From: Anaerolineales bacterium | GTDB lineage: Bacteria > Chloroflexota > Anaerolineae > Anaerolineales > Anaerolineaceae | Length of the DNA stretch: 64,000 bases | NCBI GenBank assembly: GCA_020060485.1 | Contig: JAGVAB010000141.1 | Coordinates: forward strand, 47,856 to 111,855 | Reading direction: 5' to 3' | Made by a program: the position numbers and the translations under genes | The notes under the pieces: model-generated | Told to the model about the DNA's origin: nothing | Seen by the model: the letters and a program-made list of their open reading frames with translations, nothing else | The model's database searches: none | Part shown: piece by piece, positions 25,053 to 34,600 of the stretch | How the letters are laid out: every line of letters begins with the position of its first letter | Position numbering within the stretch: position 1 is the stretch's first letter

Positions 25053-25966
25053 AAAAGAAAATCATTCGCACGGTTTTGATAACCTTGATTGGCATTGTCA
25101 GCATTCTTGTTTTATTATTTGGCTATATTGTCGGTGCTGCTCTTTGGGGACGAAATGCCATCCAGATTGGCGAGCAAACACGCCACTACCGGGTTCATGT
25201 CCCCGCATCATATTCGGGAAACGAGCCTGTGCCGCTTTTGCTGGTTTTTCATATGCTTACCGCCAGCGGCAGGACAGCCGAGTGGCTGACCGGCTTCAAT
25301 CAAACCGCAGAAGAGCAGGGTTTTATCGTTGTTTACCCTGATGGATACAAAGCCACCTGGGCCGAAGGCAGCAATCTTTACGCTGCCGACCAGGAGGACA
25401 TAGATGATGTGGCTTTCATTTCTGCTCTAATTGATGAACTTGCTGCCCGATATGTTATTGACAGGGAGAAGGTGTATGTCACGGGGTTTTCCAGCGGCGG
25501 GTTCATGGCCCAACGGTTGGGATGTGAGTTGGGCAGCAAGGTTTCTGCCATTGCCTCGGTTGGGGCAACGATAACAAATAATGTTCTCCAGGACTGTGCG
25601 CCGCAAAAGCCCATGCCAGTTTTGGTGATCCACGGATTGGAAGATATAGACGTCCCACTGAATGGCAATATGGATTACGCCTCAGTGCCGGAAACAGTTC
25701 ACTTCTGGAGCCAACACAACCATTGCAATATGCTGCCATTAACAGTTGACGAACCTGATAGTATGAATGATGGCACACAGGTAAAGCGAACAGTCTACGA
25801 CGATTGTGAGGATGATGTACAGGTTGTTCTATATTCCATTATTGGCGGCGGGCATGCCTGGCCGGGAGGGAGCAATTCTGTCCAATTATGGGGATTGTCG
25901 GGCAGAATCAGCGAAGAGATGGATGCCAGTGTTGTGATTTGGGAATTCTTTGAAGAAGGCCAGTAA
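25049..25966 (+). CDS. PHB depolymerase/CE1-type esterase (LpqC family)
   Basis: 305 residues with an N-terminal membrane or signal helix (about 6-34), then an alpha/beta hydrolase. Nucleophile elbow GFSSGG (about residue 150), acid in IHGLEDIDVP and His in GGGHAWPGG (about 270) give a complete triad. The GGGHAWPGG motif is typical of the polyhydroxybutyrate depolymerase/feruloyl esterase group. The enzyme would act on the outer side of the membrane. It overlaps the preceding gene by 4 nt. Confidence 0.88.
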   Translation: MKKKIIRTVLITLIGIVSILVLLFGYIVGAALWGRNAIQIGEQTRHYRVHVPASYSGNEPVPLLLVFHMLTASGRTAEWLTGFNQTAEEQGFIVVYPDGYKATWAEGSNLYAADQEDIDDVAFISALIDELAARYVIDREKVYVTGFSSGGFMAQRLGCELGSKVSAIASVGATITNNVLQDCAPQKPMPVLVIHGLEDIDVPLNGNMDYASVPETVHFWSQHNHCNMLPLTVDEPDSMNDGTQVKRTVYDDCEDDVQVVLYSIIGGGHAWPGGSNSVQLWGLSGRISEEMDASVVIWEFFEEGQ

Positions 25967-26060
25967 ACAACGGCTTTCTGTAAGGGGCGGCCCAAAAGGA
26001 ATCGGCAAACCCCAGAGACATCAATTTTTTGATAGGCAAAAATCTATTTTTGAGGATGAC

Positions 26061-27014
26061 GTGAATAGGCCAATGAAAACGGGACAAACCCGCATGGTAT
26101 ATTGGGCCCGGCTGCTGGGCGCCGGTGTGCTTTCCTTTTACTTGCTTTTCCTGATCGGCTTTGCCTGGATGAGTGCAAGTGCCATGACCCGTCCCGCCTG
26201 GCATCCGGTTTGTTGCGATACGCCTGAAGTATTTGATGCCGCGTATGAAGATATCACGCTGATGACAGAAGATGGACTGCAATTGCCAGGCTGGTATATC
26301 CCTTCCCGAAATGGTGCGGCAGTCATTTTGCTACACGGTTATGGAGGAGATCGCGGCGGCACACTGGCACATGCCCGGATGCTCTACCGTCATGGTTATG
26401 GCGTGTTGCTGTATGACCAACGGGCAAGCGGGGAAAGCGGGGGGGACGTGCGCTCGTGGGGCTGGCGTGATGTGGCGGATGTGGAAGCGGCGATACGCTT
26501 TCTCAGCGATCGACCAGATCTGGATTCGCCGCTCTTTGGCGTGTTGGGTTGTTCCACTGGTGCAGAGATTGCGATTGGGGCTGGCGCACAATATGACGAG
26601 ATTGGTGCGGTGATTGCGGATGCGCCATATTACGCAACCGCTCGAGACGCCTGGCCGCCTTATGAATTCAAAGACTTGCTGGGCTGGCCAGTTTATCCCC
26701 TTTTCATTACCTTCATCGAATGGCAGAGCGGCGAATCTGCGCCCCTCTCGTTGAGTAAGGCTGTCGGGCAAATTGCCCCTCGCCCATTGCTGCTGATCGC
26801 AGCCGGTGAAAATGACTATGAACAATATCGTGCAGAAGGTTATTACAAAAAGGCATCTCCCCCCAAAGATTATTGGATCGTGGAAGGTGCAACGCATTGC
26901 AGCGGCCCAATCACACAGCCATCGCTTTATGAAGAGAAGATCATTTCATTTTTCAACCAGGCCTTGATCGCGCCGCAATCCATGGAGATGGTTGATACCC
27001 TAACAGCTCAATAG
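26061..27014 (+). CDS. Membrane-anchored alpha/beta hydrolase
   Basis: About 317 residues. I prefer the GTG at 26061 (GAGG 5 nt upstream) or the ATG at 26073; the frame is open to 25950 but those residues are basic and unlike a hydrolase. One membrane helix (about 15-38) precedes the fold. Oxyanion segment LLHGYGGDRGG, nucleophile in LGCSTGAEIA (GxSxG as GCSTG), acid in AAGENDYEQY and His in EGATHCSG complete a triad. Probable esterase or lipase-like enzyme; the substrate is unknown. Last gene of the PadR operon. Confidence 0.8.
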   Translation: MNRPMKTGQTRMVYWARLLGAGVLSFYLLFLIGFAWMSASAMTRPAWHPVCCDTPEVFDAAYEDITLMTEDGLQLPGWYIPSRNGAAVILLHGYGGDRGGTLAHARMLYRHGYGVLLYDQRASGESGGDVRSWGWRDVADVEAAIRFLSDRPDLDSPLFGVLGCSTGAEIAIGAGAQYDEIGAVIADAPYYATARDAWPPYEFKDLLGWPVYPLFITFIEWQSGESAPLSLSKAVGQIAPRPLLLIAAGENDYEQYRAEGYYKKASPPKDYWIVEGATHCSGPITQPSLYEEKIISFFNQALIAPQSMEMVDTLTAQ

Positions 27015-27071
27015 ATGCAGCTTAATGCCAGCACAAGGGCTGCCTCGTAGATGGTTGATAAACAGGCAGTC

Positions 27072-28163
27072 TCAGGTCTCCAGCAGGGCTGTTGCCAGCC
27101 GGGGGATCAATTGCTCTTCGGAGAGCTGCATCGCGGCACACAGCTCTTGCTGCATTGCAGACAGCGCCGGCAGGCAGTCCAGGATCTTTTGACTATCCTG
27201 GGTATAACGCTGCTGGAGTTTGGCAATGCGCACATCCACGGGTACGACCCGGTTACTTTCAACGATCTTGTCACAGAAATAGACGACCTTCTCTTCCAGG
27301 CTGGCTGGCCTGGAGGCTGGGTCGGTAATGGAAAACAGGAGATGGCTTTGGGCGATCCCAGCCAATTGCGGATAGCCCCATTCATTAAGCAGCTTTGCGG
27401 CAAATTCTCCATGATTCAAGCCTGATGATTGCCCGCGCAGGGTATTGATCTTGCCCAGGTCGTGGAGCAGGCCGCCGCGATGCGCCAGGACAGGGTCGAC
27501 AGTGTGCCCGGCAGCGCGCAGCCAGAGCGCCATCTGATAGGCGCAGGCGGCCACCGTTTGCACATGCTGGATCAGGTTGAAGGTGGCATCCTGCTGGCGC
27601 AGCCAGAGCAGACATTCGGCGACAGTGGGCAGTTCCAGAGACTGCAAGGCGAGCGGCAGGTCTGCCATGTGGTTGATCTCGGCGCTGTGCAACGGCGTCA
27701 GGCTGGTGCAGCCATGATCGTGCGGGTTGAACCATATCGCCCGCCAGCCGGCATGGCAAGGGCCGAGGACATCATTCAGATACCCATCACCAATCATGAC
27801 CAATTCGGAAGGCGTGGCTGCCAGTTTGGATTCGATGGCTCTGAAGTAATCCAGATGGGGTTTGGCGGCATCCAGATCGCGGGAAGTGAAAATCTGATCG
27901 AAGTAATGGTCAAGCTCAACACGCTTCAAGGCTTGACGCACTTTTTGGGCAGTGGATACGCCGGCGTTGGTGGCCACTGCCAGGCTGAATTGACTGGAAA
28001 GCTGTGCCAGCGTTTGGTGAATACCAGGCACTGCCGCAACTTGCGGCCAGTCAGCCATGCTGCCGGTACACTGCGGGTTGTCCATCATAAGGGTGTCGCC
28101 CCAATCAAAGACCAGAGTAGTGATAGGTGATGACACGGAAAGGTGTCGTTTAAAAAGGCCCAT
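27072..28163 (-). CDS. HAD hydrolase fused to an HD domain
   Basis: 363 residues. The N-terminal half is a HAD-like phosphatase: DWGDTLMM (motif I, about 21-28), TNAGVST, and Lys plus VMIGDGYLNDVLG (motifs III-IV). The C-terminal half is an HD-type metal phosphohydrolase: H-R-G-G-L-L-H-D-L-G-K (about 233-243), with further His in LNHGEFAA and AQSHLLF. Motif I is DWGDT; the second Asp, which in phosphatases protonates the leaving group, is retained. Two independent phosphohydrolase folds in one chain suggest sequential dephosphorylation. ATG at 28163 overlaps the YfcC gene by 14 nt. Confidence 0.82.
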   Translation of the reverse strand: MGLFKRHLSVSSPITTLVFDWGDTLMMDNPQCTGSMADWPQVAAVPGIHQTLAQLSSQFSLAVATNAGVSTAQKVRQALKRVELDHYFDQIFTSRDLDAAKPHLDYFRAIESKLAATPSELVMIGDGYLNDVLGPCHAGWRAIWFNPHDHGCTSLTPLHSAEINHMADLPLALQSLELPTVAECLLWLRQQDATFNLIQHVQTVAACAYQMALWLRAAGHTVDPVLAHRGGLLHDLGKINTLRGQSSGLNHGEFAAKLLNEWGYPQLAGIAQSHLLFSITDPASRPASLEEKVVYFCDKIVESNRVVPVDVRIAKLQQRYTQDSQKILDCLPALSAMQQELCAAMQLSEEQLIPRLATALLET

Positions 28164-29601
28164 AGCCGATGGCGATACTTAACCAGAGAAAGAAAATGGA
28201 AATTGGGATGACCACCGCCCATAGCCTGAGGGTCCAGCGCATCCATTTGCCATAGCTGATGGCGGCTAGTCCCAGGGCGATGAGCAGCACCGGGTTGGTG
28301 GGGTAGGCCATGTTGGAAAATCCGTCTCCAAAACAATAGGCCAGCACGGTTACCTGGCGGGTAACGCCCACCAGATCAGCCAGTGGCAGGAGGATGGGCA
28401 TCATCAAGACTGCCTTGGCCCCGGCCGAGCCGATGAAGAGTTCGATGAAAAGCGCCAATAGGTAAATGATGAGTACTGCCAACAGCGGGCTGGCGCCGGC
28501 CAGGGGCTGCGAGGCGCTGTTCAGGATGGTGTCCATGACGCCGCCGGTGGTAACAATGTGTTTGATACTGCCAGCCATCATGATCAGTGGAACCGCAGGG
28601 GCAACGCCGCCGATGCCTTCCAGCAGGGCGCGGCGCAGGGCTTGGCCGCGCGTTCCGGCCAGGATGCCGGCGCCCAACCCGCCCAGGAAGAAAAGGACAC
28701 CCACCAAAGGCAGGGCATAGTCCGTCAGAAAGGAAATGAAGGAACTGCCCACCAGGGTGAAAACAATCAGGATCACAAAACACAAAAACCAGATGGTCGC
28801 CCCGGTCAGTTTGTCCTGGTCTGTCCGCAGGGTGTCCAGGTCAAGCTGGCGGTATTTGACCCGTTCGGCCTGATCGCTGTCGAAGATCAGCGAGGATTCA
28901 GGCTGGCGGTCAATGCGCTTCGCGTATCTGAGCAGGAAGATGACCAGCACGGCATAAATGGTGATAAAGATCGGAATGCGAAAGGCGAAACCGGAGAAAG
29001 GCGGCAACCCCGCCAGTTTTTGGGCAACGCCGATGGTGAAGGGGTTGGTGAGGGCAGCCGAGAAGCCCATGTTGGTTGCCAGGATGCTCATCCCCAGGCC
29101 GATAAGGGCATCCCAGCCGAGGTAATAGGCCAGGGCAATCATCAATGGTACCAGGGGCACGATTTCCTCAAAGATGCCAAAGAAAGCGCCCATCAACATG
29201 AAAAAGAGGGAGATCATCATCAGCAGTAAATATTTTTTGCCGCCGAATTTTTTCACGATCGCCGACAGGGCGGCATGCAGGATGCCGCTTTTTTCAAGCA
29301 CTGCGAAGGAAGCACCTACCAGAACGATGAAGACGATGATGACGATCAATACCAGACCGTCCGGCCCGGCCAGGGCTTCGAAGGGTGCGGTCAGCCAGCG
29401 CCAGACGGGATAATCCGGCCGGGGGGTGTAGGCAAAGCTGCCAGGTTCGATCATTTGGCGGCCTTCAGTGATTGTTCTTTGATATTGACCAGCGGGAATG
29501 GTTCGGGTTAGAATGCCTGCAATGAGCATGAGGAATGCTAGAATGTAAACGGATTGAAAAAATGCTTTCTTGCTGATTTGGGCACCTGCTTTGGTTTCCA
29601 T
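28150..29601 (-). CDS. YfcC family membrane transporter
   Basis: 483 residues, about 12 membrane helices, no signal peptide beyond the first helix. The YfcC/ArcD-type architecture is supported by GAFFGIFEEIVPLVPLMIAL, ATNMGFSAALTNPFTIGVAQ and the second-half counterpart SAGAKAVLMMPILLPLADL. Members are putative C4-dicarboxylate or basic amino-acid carriers, several with unproved substrates. Start ATG 29601 with AGGAGACAGG upstream. Overlaps the HAD-HD gene by 14 nt, so the two are probably cotranscribed. Confidence 0.88.
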   Translation of the reverse strand: METKAGAQISKKAFFQSVYILAFLMLIAGILTRTIPAGQYQRTITEGRQMIEPGSFAYTPRPDYPVWRWLTAPFEALAGPDGLVLIVIIVFIVLVGASFAVLEKSGILHAALSAIVKKFGGKKYLLLMMISLFFMLMGAFFGIFEEIVPLVPLMIALAYYLGWDALIGLGMSILATNMGFSAALTNPFTIGVAQKLAGLPPFSGFAFRIPIFITIYAVLVIFLLRYAKRIDRQPESSLIFDSDQAERVKYRQLDLDTLRTDQDKLTGATIWFLCFVILIVFTLVGSSFISFLTDYALPLVGVLFFLGGLGAGILAGTRGQALRRALLEGIGGVAPAVPLIMMAGSIKHIVTTGGVMDTILNSASQPLAGASPLLAVLIIYLLALFIELFIGSAGAKAVLMMPILLPLADLVGVTRQVTVLAYCFGDGFSNMAYPTNPVLLIALGLAAISYGKWMRWTLRLWAVVIPISIFFLWLSIAIGYGPF

Positions 29602-29769
29602 GCCTGTCTCCTGGATCGGATGGGATTTTGATAACTATGTCTGACCTGGGGTTGAACACAAGATCATTATCCGGGTGAAAGCAACGGGCAGACACAAGAC
29701 AAGTTTACATCATCTGCGAAACCCAGGCAATCGAAACCCCGGCAATAACCTGGTCATTTTTGGAGGATT

Positions 29770-30876
29770 ATGAGTCTATCCATGCATCCCACCTGGCTTG
29801 AGGTGGATCATTCGGCAATTGCGCATAATACGCGGTATGTGCTTGAAGTGAGCAAGGTGCCATTAATGGCGGTGGTCAAGACCAATGCCTATGGATTTGG
29901 GGCGGAGGACGTGGCGCGCACTGCGCTCAAAGCAGGTGCAAGCTGGCTGGCCGTGGCGCGCTGCGGTGAGGCATTCGCCTTGCGGGCGGCCGGGATCACG
30001 GCGCCCATTCTGGTGCTGGGTATGGCTACCGCCAGTGAGGTGGATGCGGCCCTGGATCAGCAGATCACCCTGACCTTGTATGGGGCTGAGATTGCCGAAA
30101 TTTACGCCGGCCGTGCTGCGGCTGCCGGGCGGGATTTGCAGGTGCATTTGAAGATCGATACCGGTATGGGGCGGCTGGGGGTGATGGCAGAAGACGCTGT
30201 CGCACTGGCAGACTATGTACGATCCCTGGGCGGTATCACGATTCGTGGTGCGTATAGCCATTTATCGATGGTGGAGGATGAGGCCAACGATCCCCTGACC
30301 CCGCTTCAATTGCAGCGCTTTTCATCAGCACTGGCAGGGTTGAACGCGGCGGGCATCTTCCCCGAGTGGGTGCACTGCTCCAATTCAGCCTCTTTGCTGT
30401 CGCAGCCGCAGTCGCGTTTTAATCTGGTGCGCGGCGGGTCCATTTTGTTGGGCGTAAACCCATTTTATTACTGCCCAGCCCCCGATGAGCTGCAACGCAC
30501 GCTGAGCTGGAAAGCGCAGTTGGCTTCTTGCCGCCAATTACCCGCAGGCTGGGGCGTAGGTTATGGACAGACCTACCGGGCAGCATCAGATGAATGGGTG
30601 GGAGTATTACCGGTGGGTTACGGGGATGGATTCCGGCGTGTGCCGGGCAACGAGGTATTGATCCGCGGCAAACGGACGCCAGTTGTGGGGACGGTGTGTA
30701 CGGATATGTGCATGGTGCGTTTGACTGAGCCGCTGCCGGTAGGCGAAGAAGTTGTGCTGATCGGCCGGCAGGGCGATGAAGCGATCTGGATCGAAGATAT
30801 CTCCAAACGCTGGCGCATTTCCTATGCTGATGTAACCTCGACAATCAGTGGACGCGTTCCCCGAGTTGTGGTGTAG
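29770..30876 (+). CDS. alr: Alanine racemase
   Basis: Interconverts L- and D-alanine with PLP, supplying D-Ala for peptidoglycan. 368 residues, fold type III. PLP lysine in VVKTNAYGFG (about residue 37), the TIM-barrel strand LKIDTGMGRLG, and the catalytic Tyr of the C-terminal domain in GWGVGYGQTY (about 261-263). The GTVCTDMCMVRL segment replaces the usual CMD core with CTDM, retaining the Asp. GGAGG 3 nt before the ATG. It supports a peptidoglycan-bearing cell, in line with the M23 enzyme and the PBP-like hydrolase. Confidence 0.95.
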   Translation: MSLSMHPTWLEVDHSAIAHNTRYVLEVSKVPLMAVVKTNAYGFGAEDVARTALKAGASWLAVARCGEAFALRAAGITAPILVLGMATASEVDAALDQQITLTLYGAEIAEIYAGRAAAAGRDLQVHLKIDTGMGRLGVMAEDAVALADYVRSLGGITIRGAYSHLSMVEDEANDPLTPLQLQRFSSALAGLNAAGIFPEWVHCSNSASLLSQPQSRFNLVRGGSILLGVNPFYYCPAPDELQRTLSWKAQLASCRQLPAGWGVGYGQTYRAASDEWVGVLPVGYGDGFRRVPGNEVLIRGKRTPVVGTVCTDMCMVRLTEPLPVGEEVVLIGRQGDEAIWIEDISKRWRISYADVTSTISGRVPRVVV

Positions 30877-30878
30877 GG

Positions 30879-30884
30879 TATAAT
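30879..30884 (+). promoter_or_regulatory. -10 element between alr and the Ig lipoprotein
   Basis: A perfect TATAAT 3 nt after the alr stop, about 35 nt before the lipoprotein ATG. No convincing -35 is at the right distance. Confidence 0.4.
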
Positions 30885-30918
30885 GATGTGGTCTCGAGAG
30901 ATGAGACAGGAGGTTATG

Positions 30919-31581
30919 ATGTTTACCAAATTTGAAAAAAGAACCAGGATTCTCGCTGGTTTGATCGTTTTGATTGCAGTACTTTCCCTGGCGGCTTGTG
31001 CACCTGCCAAGCCCAAGGAAGACCCCAATCTGGTGTACACCCAGGCGGCGGAGACCGTCTCGGCGCAGTTGACCCTGACCCAGGCTGCGCAGCCGCCTGC
31101 GACCCAGACCCCTGAGCCGAGTGCCACCCCGTTGCCGCCGACTGCCACAGTTGAGTTGGTAGTGCCCACCTTGACCCCCCTGGCATTACAGCAAACCAAC
31201 ACCCCGGCTCCCACGGCCACCCAGATCAGGGTGGGAGGTGATGGCGCCACCTGGGCGTATAATTCACCGCCTGACGGTAAGGTGTTTACACCGGGAGAAA
31301 ATTTTCAATTGGCTTTCGGTCTGTTGAATACCGGTTCCACCTCCTGGACACAGGAATACAAACTGATATGGAGCGGCGGTACCCAGGTTTCGAGCACAAC
31401 TTCGGTATCTCATGACCCGGACGGTGGCAAGAAACTGACAGTGCCGCCTGGGGAAAAGGGTGAATTCATTGTTGCAGCAACCGCGCCACAGGCGCCAGGC
31501 TCTTACAAGACCACCTGGTTTTTCAAAAGCCCGTCAGGCGCATTTATCTATGAAGTGTACTTCCCGTTTAAAGTCGAGTAA
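30919..31581 (+). CDS. Lipoprotein with an NBR1-type Ig-like domain
   Basis: 220 residues from the ATG at 30919 (AGGAGG 5 nt upstream; ATG at 30916 also possible). Lipobox LAAC ends the signal peptide. A long Thr/Pro/Ala linker (about 35-105) leads to a single Ig-like domain of the next-to-BRCA1 type: FTPGENFQLAFGLLNTGSTS, then LIWSGG, VPPGEKGEF and GSYKTTWFFKSP. Such domains are known in bacterial surface proteins as carbohydrate or protein binding modules. The linker projects the domain from the membrane. Confidence 0.85.
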   Translation: MFTKFEKRTRILAGLIVLIAVLSLAACAPAKPKEDPNLVYTQAAETVSAQLTLTQAAQPPATQTPEPSATPLPPTATVELVVPTLTPLALQQTNTPAPTATQIRVGGDGATWAYNSPPDGKVFTPGENFQLAFGLLNTGSTSWTQEYKLIWSGGTQVSSTTSVSHDPDGGKKLTVPPGEKGEFIVAATAPQAPGSYKTTWFFKSPSGAFIYEVYFPFKVE

Positions 31582-31624
31582 CTGTCTGCCGTTGTAATCC
31601 ATCTCAAAAGTGAGTTCAGGTGCT

Positions 31625-34600
31625 ATGAAATCAGAACAAGAAACCTCTGCCGCTTGGCTTGACCGTCCGCTTGCTTCTTTGCTGCCACGCTGGAACGTGG
31701 AAACCCTGCTGATCATTCTGGTGCTGGTGATGACTGTATTCAGCCGGTTCTATATGCTGGATGCACGGGTGATGAGCCATGACGAGGTCAACCATGTGGT
31801 GCCGTCGTGGGAACTCTTCCGCGGCAACGGTTACCGCCATGATCCCGTGACCCACGGTCCATTGCAATTTCACTTGATCGCCCTTTCCTATTTCATGTTT
31901 GGCGATAATGATTTTACCGCCCGTGTCCCGGCCGCCCTGTTCAGTGTTGCGGCTGTGGCTTTCATTCTGTTTGCCTATCGCCGATATCTGGGGCGTACAG
32001 GAGCTTTGATCGGCGGTTTCTTGTTCATGATCTCGCCCTATATGCTCTTTTATGGTCGTTACACCCGCAATGAAGGTTTGATTGAATTGTTGGGTGTGGT
32101 GATGTTGTATGCTGTGCTGCGTTACCTGGACAAGGGAGAAAAATCAGCTCTCTTGCTGTTAACTGCTGCGACCACTCTCAACTACATTTCCAAAGAAACT
32201 GCATACATCTATTCAGCTTCACTGCTGATCTTCCTGGCTGTTTTGGTGCTGGAGGAACTGGCCCGCGTCAAATGGGAAAATGTTGCCATGCGAAACCGCT
32301 TCCTTTTATTGATGGTTTTGGCGCTATCCCTGGTTGGTTTGGCGATCGGCTTTGCAGCCTGGCATGCATCGCTGCCGGATATTGTTCCCGCAGCAACTTC
32401 CGGAGAATTGGGAACTGTTGTTACACCGACACACTGGACGGAACTGGTGGCCATTGGCTGCCTGGGACTGGCTTTGATCGCGGTGTTTCTGGCGATCTTG
32501 ATGCTGGTGCGCGGCCTGGGCTGGCAAGAGATCCGCCAGCAGCGTTCCTTTGACCTGCTGATTCTGCAGGGCACCCTGGTGCTGCCCCTGCTGGCGGCTT
32601 TCCCGGTCAAGATGGTAGGCTGGAATCCGCTGGATTATTCGGCGAGCGGCTTGCTGCGCACTGGCGTTTTTCTGGTGTTGTTCACAGCCATTGCGGCCGG
32701 GGTGGGCTTATGGTGGAAGCCGCGGGTTTGGCTGCAGAACTTTGCTTTGTTCTATGGGGCTTTCACCGTGTTTTACACTACGTTTTTCACACACGGGATG
32801 GGCTTTTTCACCGGCATGGTGGGGTCTCTTGGCTATTGGCTTTCACAGCAAGCGGTGGAACGCGGCAGCCAGCCTTTGTATTATTATGCTCTGATCCAGA
32901 TACCAGTGTATGAATTTTTGGCCCTGGCAGGGGCTGTGCTGGCAGTGTATTTCGGCATCCGCTATGGCAGATTTGCCACTTATGCAGGCGACTCCCCGGC
33001 CAGCATCGAGGCCAGGGAAGGCGTTCCTCTGGGCGAGAACGATGAACGGCAGACCAAAATCCCGACCCTGGCTTTGCTGGTTTTCTGGTCGGTGATCAGC
33101 CTGATTGCCTACAGCGTGGCTGGTGAGCGCATGCCCTGGTTAACAGTACACATTGCACTGCCTCTGCTGCTGACCTCAGCCTGGGGTCTGGGTTATCTGG
33201 TGGACAGGACGCCCTGGAAGAAAGTTGCCACCACACACGGTTTGATCGCCCTGGCTTTGCTGCCGGTGATGATTGTCAGTCTCCTGATGGCTGCCGGTAG
33301 TTTGTTGGGCACCCAGCCACCATTCCGCGGCAACACCCAGTTTGATTTGGAGAACACTGCTACCTTCCTGATGGCTTTGTTTGGATTTTTGGCCAGCAGC
33401 GGCGGGATCGTCTATCTGGTGTTGAAAGAAGGTGATCGCAGCCGCATCAATCAGGTGGAAGTGGCTGCATTTGGGGTTGTGCTGCTGGGCCTGATCCTGG
33501 GAGCGGTGTTTGTTGACTCGCTGGCTTTGGTCTTTGCAGGCCTGGCGGTTCTGGTGGTTCTGGCGCAATTCATTTATGTGATGGTGCAGACAGACCTCTT
33601 TGCCCAGGGCAGCAGTTTTGCCGGACTGGTCTTTTTTGCTCTGCTGACGGTATTGACAATCCGCACCTCTTATCGGGCGAATTTCATCAATTATGATAAT
33701 GCCAAGGAGTTTCTGGTATATGCCCACGCTGCCAGCGGCCCTAAACAGGTGCTGGCTCAGGTGGAGGAGATTTCCCGCAGGACGACGGGTGGTTTGGATA
33801 TTCAGGTGGCGTATGATAACGATGCCCTGTATCCCTATTGGTGGTATTTCCGCAATTATCCCAACAAGATGTGGTATCAGGAAAACCCGACGCGTGAATT
33901 GCAGGATGCGCCGCTGATCATTGCCGGTGAGTCCACCTCATCCAAACTGGAACCGATCGTCAAGAACAACTACATCGCTTTTGATTACATGCGCTTGTGG
34001 TGGCCCATGCAGGACTATTTTGGTTTGACCTGGGAACGTATTGGACAATTTCTGAGGGACCCCAGCTTAAGAGAAGCTGTTTTTCAAATCTGGTTGAACC
34101 GCGATTACACACGCTATGCGCAGATCAAAGGTAGAAACGATCTGACTCTGGAGAACTGGCAGCCTGGCAGCCGCATGAAATTCTATGTGCGCAAGGATGT
34201 CGCTGCTCAGATCTGGGAATACGGGGCTGCGCCTGTTGCCAGCCTGGAGCTTGAAACAGACCCGTATGAAGCTGGTTATTTCGACCTGGCCTCCGATTTT
34301 AATATTCAGGGTCTGGCAGGCAATGCAGATGCCTTACAGGCGCCGCGCGGCATGGCGGTTGCTCCCGATGGATCCCTGTATGTAGCTGATTCCCGTAATC
34401 ACCGCATTGCACATTATGCTGCCAATGGCAGCTTGCTTAATAGCTGGGGAGGGTTTGCAGACAACTCTTCGGGAAATGCACCGGGTGGAATGTTCAATGA
34501 GCCCTGGGGGGTGGCGGTGGCGCCAGACGGGTCTGTGTATGTGGCTGATACCTGGAATCACCGTATTCAAAAATTTACCGCAGATGGAAATTTCGTGACC

